A stretch of DNA of 26,583 nt from Brumimicrobium sp965656195 (GTDB taxonomy: Bacteria; Bacteroidota; Bacteroidia; Flavobacteriales_D; Crocinitomicaceae): NCBI GenBank assembly GCA_965656195.1, contig CBFHJL010000039.1, positions 1 to 26,583 on the forward strand, given 5' to 3'. Of this stretch, positions 8,154 to 14,313 are shown in pieces. The position numbers and the translations under genes are program-made. The notes beneath the pieces were generated by a model. It was not told where the DNA came from, searched no databases, and saw nothing but the letters and a program-made list of their open reading frames with translations. Numbering within the stretch: the stretch's first letter is position 1; every line of letters begins with the position of its first letter.

Positions 8154-8208
8154 AATTCTATTCCTAATTCTTAATTCTACAATTCATAATTCTAAGCTCT
8201 CAACTCCT
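8154..8208. repeat. Degenerate 7-bp array (AATTCTA/AATTCTT) running into a gene end
   Basis: AATTCTA at 8154, AATTCTT at 8166, AATTCTA at 8173, AATTCAT at 8181 and AATTCTA at 8188, with a 5-bp partial unit at 8161 and one extra base at 8180. More diverged units (AGCTCTC, AACTCCT) continue to 8208. The TAG stop codon (8192-8194) and last codons of the photolyase-related gene lie inside the array. Confidence 0.7.
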
Positions 8209-9673
8209 CAAACCCAACCAAAAACTCATTAGCGGTATGTAGCACATCATTGAGCCTTTCCTTGCTCATCTTATCAAGGTGATGTACCATCATTTTTGTG
8301 CGATGATTAGATTCAAAAAAGTCCTTATTACGATACATAAACCTCCAGTACAACGCATCCCAGATCTCAGCTGCCGATTTATCCAGTTTAGCTCCCATTT
8401 TCTTCAAATAATTCGAACTACTGATATATGGTTTTGTAGACATTAATCCTCCATCTGCAAATTGACTCATTCCATATACATTTGGCACCATTACCCAGTC
8501 ATAGGCATCGATATAATACGTCATGAAATAATTATAAACCTCATCTGGATGTAATTCGGATAACAGCATAAAGTTACCGAGTACCATCAAACGTTCAATG
8601 TGGTGTGCATAAGCATACTTCTCAGCTTTATTCTGAACATGTTGCAGCAATGGAATTTCAGACAATTGTTCTGGCGTAAGTTTTCTATTGTTTCTGAAAA
8701 AGTTTTTATTCCGCTCTTCAACACCATGGCGAATATAGATTGCTCTAATGAACTCTCGCCAACCAATAATTTGACGTATAAAACCCTCTAGGCTAGAATA
8801 TTCAATCTCATCTTCTTGGTTTCTATTCAGTGCTTCATCGATCACATAATCTGGTGTAAGCAAGCCATTATTCAGTGATGATGAAATCAGACTATGATTC
8901 AAAAATGGCTGTTCTTTAGATAATGCGTCTTGATAAGGTCCATAGTTATCAAAACGATACTCTAGAAAATTTTGGAGGCTCTCTCTTGCTTCCTCAAATG
9001 TTACTGGGTAGATAAACTCATCAAGCGAGCCTGGATGATCTGAAAATTGAGATTCTACATAATCTATTGCTTTAGATACATATTGGTTCTTATTCGGAAT
9101 GTAAGGATTTGGTGCTTGATAATTTTTAGGAATTGATTTACGATTATCGGCATCAAAACTCCATTTTCCGTGCAGAGGTTTTCCATCCTCAACAAGAATA
9201 TCAAGACGCTTACGTTGGTGACGATAGAAGTCTGACATGCGATAATAGTCTTTTTCCTTTCCTAGCGCACTTTTATTTTCTTCATTATTGTTGAGGAACA
9301 TTGGTGTATCATGCTGAACCATTTCTAAGTCTAGCTTCTTACACCATTTTGAAATGCGCTTGCTTAAATAATTATCGACGGGATCACAAAAGTGTACTTT
9401 CTTCACTTTTTCATCGCTCAAATCACGCTTAAAAAAGGAGCCTAAATCCTCGTAATCAGCATAGTCAATATATGTTACCCTGTAGTTTTTGTTCGCAAGA
9501 TAATCAGCGTAAAACTTCATCGTTGCTCGATGCAACACAAGTTTCTGCTTATGAAAAGGCTGATAAGTAAAAAAAAGATCATCTTCCAATAAAAATACTC
9601 GACGGTGTTTATCCAAACACGGATTATCTTCAAAAATCTGATGCGGAAAAACTATACTTACCTCTTCAGTCAT
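8192..9673 (-). CDS. Photolyase-related protein of the FeS-BCP / (6-4) photolyase type, lacking cluster cysteines
   Basis: A 493-residue flavoprotein of the photolyase-related family (bacterial (6-4) photolyase, PhrB/CryB-like), expected to repair UV (6-4) photoproducts or sense light. N-terminal antenna-type domain about 4-130 (VFPHQIFEDNP). C-terminal FAD domain contains YAHHIERLMVLGNF with the His-His pair at 357-358 that includes the catalytic His of the family, then DAYDWVMVPNVYGMSQFADGG (388-408) and TKPYISSSNY. Family members normally bind a [4Fe-4S] cluster through four cysteines in the C-terminal half; here the only cysteines are 19, 96 and 111, and the usual C-x-x-C segment before ALYW is replaced by GAKLDKSAAEIWD (427-439). 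The cluster is therefore almost certainly absent. It is the last of three photolyase-family genes, 7 bp after the DASH cryptochrome. Family assignment is firm; exact activity is inferred. Confidence 0.9.
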   Translation of the reverse strand: MTEEVSIVFPHQIFEDNPCLDKHRRVFLLEDDLFFTYQPFHKQKLVLHRATMKFYADYLANKNYRVTYIDYADYEDLGSFFKRDLSDEKVKKVHFCDPVDNYLSKRISKWCKKLDLEMVQHDTPMFLNNNEENKSALGKEKDYYRMSDFYRHQRKRLDILVEDGKPLHGKWSFDADNRKSIPKNYQAPNPYIPNKNQYVSKAIDYVESQFSDHPGSLDEFIYPVTFEEARESLQNFLEYRFDNYGPYQDALSKEQPFLNHSLISSSLNNGLLTPDYVIDEALNRNQEDEIEYSSLEGFIRQIIGWREFIRAIYIRHGVEERNKNFFRNNRKLTPEQLSEIPLLQHVQNKAEKYAYAHHIERLMVLGNFMLLSELHPDEVYNYFMTYYIDAYDWVMVPNVYGMSQFADGGLMSTKPYISSSNYLKKMGAKLDKSAAEIWDALYWRFMYRNKDFFESNHRTKMMVHHLDKMSKERLNDVLHTANEFLVGFEELRA

Positions 9674-9680
9674 AATTCTC

Positions 9681-10943
9681 TCATTTTAACCAGTAGTCTT
9701 GGTACTTTCCTTTTTTATCGTACCTCTCCGCCTGGAAGTCTATATTAAACTTGGCCCCTCCTTTTGGGTTAAAAGCAGTACCCGTCACATACTGCCAATT
9801 TCCTGTGTTAGAATAAACATCATAATCCACTAATTGGTTCTCAAACCAAGCGGCTCCTTTTCTCCAATCTTGACCTTGGTCATGCACGAGATAACTTGCA
9901 ACATTCTGTCTGCCTCTGTTGGACATGAATCCTGTTTTGTTCAACTCAAGCAAATTTGCGTTCACAAAATCTTTTCTGGTTTTTCCTTGCGCCCATTCTT
10001 CAAAGGCAATCTCACTATCCCTACTTATCCATTTTTCACTGCTCGTTCCACTTTTGAAAAATAATCTGTCCCCATAAAATTTACCGGCATGACGAAACCA
10101 GTCTCTCCATAATAGCTCAAAGAAAATCCAATACGTTGATTTATTTGAACCTTCAGCCTCCTCATAGCACTTGAGCTTTTCCATTATCATAAAGGGGCTC
10201 AATGCTCCGACTGACAACCAATAACTGAATTTTGTAGAGTAATCCTTCCCCAACAAACCATTCCTTGTTTCCTTATACCTACTTGCATTTTTTGTTTCAA
10301 ACAGATAATCATTTAACCTTTCCTGACCTTGTTCTTCTCCTCCGAGAAATGGCAAAGCACTTTTGTCATCAATCCAACGCATACTCCTCTTGAGTGTCGG
10401 ATGAATCTCTTCACCAAAGTTTTTCAATTCTGTGTACACCTCGTATTTCATATGTTTAAGGTGCTTCTCTGCTTTTTTTCTGAATTTAGAAAAAGAATGA
10501 GGGAAACTATCCTGCCAATCCGTATTTACAGGATGGAACAAAAAGTTACCATCGTAATGGTGAATATCTTCTCCTTTTAATTGCCTTAAAACCAATTGCT
10601 GTTCCCTGCGTTCGTGAGTCGCATATTCATTCATAAAACTGAATGAAGCGTCATGCTTTTTAACCAATTCAGGAATAATATTATGAGGCTTTCCATATTT
10701 CACCAATAAAGGAATACCTAACTTTGCCAGATTCTTTTCAAGATTAATTAAATGCTCTCTTAAAGATTGTAACCTATTCAAACTCATGTTACGGAATCCC
10801 CATTCATTGTATTCCAAACGCTTTGGGTCCATAACATAAATCCCGACCATTTCTTTGGATTCATTTGCCTTCTCTGCGAATGGCTGATCTGATACTCGAA
10901 GATCATTACCAAACCAATGAATATGGGTGTTATTTGTTGACAT
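9681..10943 (-). CDS. DASH-type cryptochrome (cry-DASH)
   Basis: A 420-residue FAD flavoprotein of the DASH cryptochrome class, known for blue-light absorption and repair of cyclobutane pyrimidine dimers mainly in single-stranded or looped DNA. The N-terminal photolyase domain (about 6-135) opens with IHWFGNDLRVSDQP. The FAD domain has FSYWLSVGALSP, the FFELLWRDWFRHAGKFYG block (274-291), TGFMSNRGRQNVASYL (337-352) and DYDVYSNTGNWQY (373-385); the last two are hallmarks of DASH proteins and retain the Asp and Asn near the flavin. It ends shortly after YQDYWL, so there is no C-terminal extension. Its ATG lies inside the end of the preceding photolyase-like gene (14-bp overlap), and the next gene begins 7 bp after its stop: translational coupling is likely. 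Confidence 0.93.
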   Translation of the reverse strand: MSTNNTHIHWFGNDLRVSDQPFAEKANESKEMVGIYVMDPKRLEYNEWGFRNMSLNRLQSLREHLINLEKNLAKLGIPLLVKYGKPHNIIPELVKKHDASFSFMNEYATHERREQQLVLRQLKGEDIHHYDGNFLFHPVNTDWQDSFPHSFSKFRKKAEKHLKHMKYEVYTELKNFGEEIHPTLKRSMRWIDDKSALPFLGGEEQGQERLNDYLFETKNASRYKETRNGLLGKDYSTKFSYWLSVGALSPFMIMEKLKCYEEAEGSNKSTYWIFFELLWRDWFRHAGKFYGDRLFFKSGTSSEKWISRDSEIAFEEWAQGKTRKDFVNANLLELNKTGFMSNRGRQNVASYLVHDQGQDWRKGAAWFENQLVDYDVYSNTGNWQYVTGTAFNPKGGAKFNIDFQAERYDKKGKYQDYWLK

Positions 10944-12372
10944 GAACTTTGCTTATCTTGTTTGCGAAATGTCTAGCTAGAGCCGAATTCTTTACTTCAT
11001 GCAGAGTATCTCGTGCAATTTTCCCCGCCTTTTCAATATTGCAGATTGGAAGAGGATAGGACTTACCCAGTTCGAAGTCATACATCATTTGCTCCATTGA
11101 TGTTAATGTCCAAGGGGCAATAGCATTGTGGGCAGGTAAATTATTCAATTCTGGCACCCACTTTTTAATGAATTTTGCCTCGGGATCATGTTCTTGAGCT
11201 TGCTTCGTTGGATTATAGGTTCTCAGCGTGTGATAACCAACTGTTCCAGCCTGCATCTGAATCTGAGCAAAATGAATTCCTGGTTCAAAATCAAGAAATT
11301 GTTTAGACAAATGGTCTGCAGCAGGTTGCCAAGGTTGGAGTAGATGATGCGTCCATAAAGAAACCAACATTGCGCGCATTCTAAAATTAATGTATCCCGT
11401 TGCATTTAAACACCTCATACAAGCATCCGCCAACGGAATTCCAGTTTGGCCATTCTCCCATTGTTTTAGCCACTCTTTGTTCAAGTCATTCCTAATCTTA
11501 TCAAATGCTGGGTTTTGGTTTCTGAACTCCATTTCGGGCTCGCTTTCTAACTTCTGAATAAAGTGACAATGCCAATGCAAACGCGACTTGAAATTAGCGA
11601 GATTCCGCTTGTATTTGAGCTCCTGCATTCGTATTACAGTGGCTTGGACCACCTCTCTTAGTGATAACGCTCCCCACGCTAAATATGGAGAAAGTCTACT
11701 ACATGAAGTCCTGCTTTCTGCGGGCTTCGAAATATGTCGACCGTACTTTTCGTTTCTGTGTTCAAGGAATGACCTAAGATATCTTAGTCCGAGACTTCTC
11801 CCACCTTTTTGCATATCAACATGCTCTGAAAAAACCTTGTACTTCACCAAAAAATCTGCAGAAATATGCTCAGGCAGTTCTACAAAATTCAGTTTAGAAA
11901 GATTAATTGACCCAATCTGTGAATACATGAAATTGTCCCATTCTTTACTCCAATCTTTTCGATTTTTCCTTCCTCTATGAACAGCTTGCTGAACATACTC
12001 AGACCAATTTACATTATTCTCCCTGCACCAATTCTTGACTTTACGGTCACGCTGAAAAGTAAGGTCTATACCTGTTTCCATATGAGATAGCAAGTTTAGA
12101 TCACCGAATTCATTCTTTAGTTTTTCAAAAATTGATGTAATCTCCCCTTCTAAAATATAGAGGTCTCCACCATTTTTCTTCAATTCCTCTTGAAGTTCTT
12201 GTGCACATTCCAACATAAACTTCCAATGGCGGTTACTGTAGTGCTCAGAGCCTATTAATATAGGCTCAATCACAAACAAACAAATAGTAGGATGACCAGA
12301 TCGAATTGCTTCGAAAAGAGGTTGATGGTCGAACCATCTTAAATCACGTTTAAACCATACTATGTTTGTCAT
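10930..12372 (-). CDS. Cryptochrome/photolyase family protein with divergent FAD-site motif
   Basis: A 480-residue member of the DNA photolyase / cryptochrome superfamily, first gene of the three-gene light-repair operon. Residues 1 to about 165 form the alpha/beta antenna domain (IVWFKRDLRWFDHQPL); about 170-440 form the FAD domain, with RLSPYLAWGALSLRE (226-240), GIPLADACMRCLNATGY (311-327), MRAMLVSLW (332-340) and HDPEAKFIKKWVPEL (395-409). The block that in class I photolyases reads DYDxxxNNGNWQW is LDFEPGIHFAQIQMQAGT here (360-377), so the Asn facing flavin N5 and the GNW turn are missing. RLHWHCHFIQKLE (264-276) replaces the usual LxWRxF block. From memory these changes recur in a photolyase subgroup of Bacteroidota, so this is a subfamily and not a decayed gene. 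Repair activity is uncertain; a photoreceptor or other flavin role is possible. Confidence 0.88.
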   Translation of the reverse strand: MTNIVWFKRDLRWFDHQPLFEAIRSGHPTICLFVIEPILIGSEHYSNRHWKFMLECAQELQEELKKNGGDLYILEGEITSIFEKLKNEFGDLNLLSHMETGIDLTFQRDRKVKNWCRENNVNWSEYVQQAVHRGRKNRKDWSKEWDNFMYSQIGSINLSKLNFVELPEHISADFLVKYKVFSEHVDMQKGGRSLGLRYLRSFLEHRNEKYGRHISKPAESRTSCSRLSPYLAWGALSLREVVQATVIRMQELKYKRNLANFKSRLHWHCHFIQKLESEPEMEFRNQNPAFDKIRNDLNKEWLKQWENGQTGIPLADACMRCLNATGYINFRMRAMLVSLWTHHLLQPWQPAADHLSKQFLDFEPGIHFAQIQMQAGTVGYHTLRTYNPTKQAQEHDPEAKFIKKWVPELNNLPAHNAIAPWTLTSMEQMMYDFELGKSYPLPICNIEKAGKIARDTLHEVKNSALARHFANKISKVHVNK

Positions 12373-12446
12373 ATTCTACAAACACTCTTTGAATCATATT
12401 GTGCTTTGAAAGTTTAGATTTAGGTTGTTTTGTAATTTCAGGTACG

Positions 12447-12474
12447 AAAAAACCCCGATGCATTGCACCGGGGT
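12447..12474 (-). terminator. Rho-independent terminator after lpd
   Basis: On the minus strand a GC-rich inverted repeat (ACCCCG/CGGGGT outer stem, extendable inward with one mismatch) at 12452-12474 is followed directly by six T residues. It lies 24 bp after the lpd stop and separates lpd from the photolyase operon. Confidence 0.85.
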
Positions 12475-12497
12475 CATTTATCATTCAAAATGTATTC

Positions 12498-13901
12498 TTA
12501 CACATGTATCGATCTGTCGTCAGTTGCAGCCATTGCTGCCTCTCTTACTGCTTCAGAGTACGTTGGATGAGGATGCGACATGCGCACCAAGTCTTCAGCC
12601 GAAGCTCTATACTCCATGGCAACTACACCTTCCATAATCAAGTCAGCAGCACGTGCACCAATGATATGCATTCCAAGAATCTCATCTGTTTCTTTATTTG
12701 CTAGAATCTTAACCAACCCTTGAATATCACCAGAGGCTCTAGATCTTCCTAAAGCTTTCATTGGGAACGAACCAGATTTAAACTCTATACCTTCCTCTTT
12801 CAACTGCTGCTCTGTTTTACCAACAGCTGCAACTTCTGGCCATGTATAAACTACACCTGGAATTAAGTTATAATTGATATGTGGAATTTGTCCTGCTATC
12901 TTTTCAGCAACAAACGTTCCTTCCTCTTCTGCTTTATGTGCCAACATAGCACCTCTTACGACATCACCTATTGCATATATGTTATTTACAGAAGTCTGAA
13001 GATTCTCATTTACTTCAACCTGACCTCTGTCGTTTGTCGTCAAACCTACATTTTCAAGACCAAGTCCTTCAGTATATGCTTTACGACCAACAGAAACTAA
13101 ACAGTAATCAGCTTCGAAAGTTACCTCCTCATCTTTTTTATTCAATGCAGTAACCTTAACACCATTACCCGTATTCTCAACATTTTGCACTTTATGCTCC
13201 ATGTTGAATTTCATTTTTAATTTCTTGAGAACTTTTGTCAACTCTTTCCCCATGGATACATCCATCGTTGGGATAATTGACTTAGCAAATTCAACAACTT
13301 CAACTTGAGATCCAAGGCGAGCGTAAACCGAACCTAGTTCAAGTCCAATTACTCCTCCACCTATTACAACCATCTTCTTAGGAACTTCTTTCAATTCCAA
13401 CGCTTCAGTTGAGGTAATGATTCGCTTTTTATCAGGTTCCATACCTGGGAAATAATTTGGTTTCGAACCTGTTGCGATAATGATCTTATCAGATTTTATC
13501 TCAGTTTCTTTTCCTTCTGCATCGGTAATCTTCACGGTATTCTTATCTACAAAAGAACCAACCCCATGATGTACATCAATCTTATTTTTATCCATCAAGA
13601 ATTTTACACCTTGACAAGTTTGATCAACAACTTTATTCTTACGATCGATCATTTGTTTGAAGTTAATCTTCAAATCCTTCAAACCAATCCCATGTTCTTC
13701 AAAAGCGCTTTCCGCGTTGTGATAATGCTCTGATGAATCTAACAAAGCTTTAGAAGGAATACATCCAACATTAAGGCATGTTCCTCCCAGTGTATCGTAT
13801 TTCTCAATAATTGCCGTTTTTAAACCTAATTGGGCGCATCTTATTGCAGACACATAACCTCCAGGTCCAGAACCAATTATTGTAACATCATATTTACTCA
13901 T
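12498..13901 (-). CDS. lpdA: Dihydrolipoyl dehydrogenase (E3)
   Basis: A 467-residue flavin disulfide oxidoreductase that reoxidises the dihydrolipoyl groups of pyruvate and 2-oxoglutarate dehydrogenase complexes (and the glycine cleavage system) using NAD+, in the cytoplasm as a homodimer. FAD-binding GSGPGGYVSA (10-19); redox-active disulfide Cys42-Cys47 in GGTCLNVGCIPS; NAD-binding GGGVIGLELG; second FAD contact YAIGDVVRG; C-terminal dimerisation domain with the active-site dyad His445-Glu450 in HPTYSE. Length and all catalytic residues are normal. It follows the DUF3467 gene by 23 bp and is probably co-transcribed with it. No E1 or E2 subunit genes are in the window, so it may be a stand-alone E3 shared by several complexes. 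Confidence 0.97.
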   Translation of the reverse strand: MSKYDVTIIGSGPGGYVSAIRCAQLGLKTAIIEKYDTLGGTCLNVGCIPSKALLDSSEHYHNAESAFEEHGIGLKDLKINFKQMIDRKNKVVDQTCQGVKFLMDKNKIDVHHGVGSFVDKNTVKITDAEGKETEIKSDKIIIATGSKPNYFPGMEPDKKRIITSTEALELKEVPKKMVVIGGGVIGLELGSVYARLGSQVEVVEFAKSIIPTMDVSMGKELTKVLKKLKMKFNMEHKVQNVENTGNGVKVTALNKKDEEVTFEADYCLVSVGRKAYTEGLGLENVGLTTNDRGQVEVNENLQTSVNNIYAIGDVVRGAMLAHKAEEEGTFVAEKIAGQIPHINYNLIPGVVYTWPEVAAVGKTEQQLKEEGIEFKSGSFPMKALGRSRASGDIQGLVKILANKETDEILGMHIIGARAADLIMEGVVAMEYRASAEDLVRMSHPHPTYSEAVREAAMAATDDRSIHV

Positions 13902-13924
13902 GATTAAATATTATTTATTTCTAT

Positions 13925-14242
13925 TTATGCTTCAGTTTGAGGAGTACCAAAGTTCATTGGAGGTAAGTTCTGACCTTCGTCAGAGATTTTACCTCTATTG
14001 GCTTCAAATTTATTGATGTTGTCCTGTAGAGCATTCAATAAACGCTTTGCATTTTCAGGGGTCATTACAACTCTTGAGCGAACTTTAGCTTTAGGCATTC
14101 CCGGCATCATTTGAACAAAATCACAAACGAATTCTGATTGAGAATGTGTGATAATAGCAAGGTTAGAATATATCCCATCTGCTATGTCTTCCGGCAATTC
14201 AATATTCAGTTTATTTTCTTTATTTTGATTGTTGTTTTCCAT
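13925..14242 (-). CDS. DUF3467 family small protein
   Basis: A 105-residue soluble protein starting MENNNQNKENKLNIELPEDI. It matches the DUF3467 family by pattern: IADGIYSNLAIITHSQSEFVCDFVQMMPG followed by KAKVRSRVVMTPENAKRLLNAL. The biochemical function is unknown. No signal peptide or membrane segment is seen. A start at 14272 would put the rpoC terminator hairpin and T-tract inside the coding region; the ATG at 14242 avoids this and matches the hydrophilic start usual for the family. In Bacteroidota, as far as I recall, this gene often follows rpoC, hinting at a conserved but unexplained link; here the terminator makes it a separate unit with lpd, whose start is 23 bp downstream. Confidence 0.88.
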   Translation of the reverse strand: MENNNQNKENKLNIELPEDIADGIYSNLAIITHSQSEFVCDFVQMMPGMPKAKVRSRVVMTPENAKRLLNALQDNINKFEANRGKISDEGQNLPPMNFGTPQTEA

Positions 14243-14247
14243 ATCAT

Positions 14248-14277
14248 TAAAAGTAATAAAAAAGGCTACCAACTCAA
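14248..14277 (-). promoter_or_regulatory. Candidate promoter of the DUF3467-lpd unit, overlapping the rpoC terminator
   Basis: On the minus strand TTG (14275-14277) is followed after 19 nt by TACTTTTA (14248-14255), a 7-of-8-type match to TAnnTTTG whose last base is A. The box ends 5 nt before the ATG at 14242. The -33 TTG falls in the terminator loop and the spacer covers its stem and T-tract. Confidence 0.35.
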
Positions 14278-14289
14278 TGTTGATAGCCT
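14258..14289 (-). terminator. Rho-independent terminator after rpoC
   Basis: On the minus strand an 11-bp stem (AGGCTATCAAC with GTTGGTAGCCT, one G-U pair) around a 5-nt loop is followed by six T residues (14258-14263). It starts 24 bp after the rpoC stop and ends the ribosomal protein-RNA polymerase operon. Confidence 0.9.
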
Positions 14290-14313
14290 ATATTTTTAAA
14301 AGAACATCATTTC

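Noticed and set aside
14243..14272. Upstream start at 14272 for the DUF3467 gene
   Set aside because: The extension would be encoded by the rpoC terminator stem and T-tract; MENNN at 14242 is the better start.
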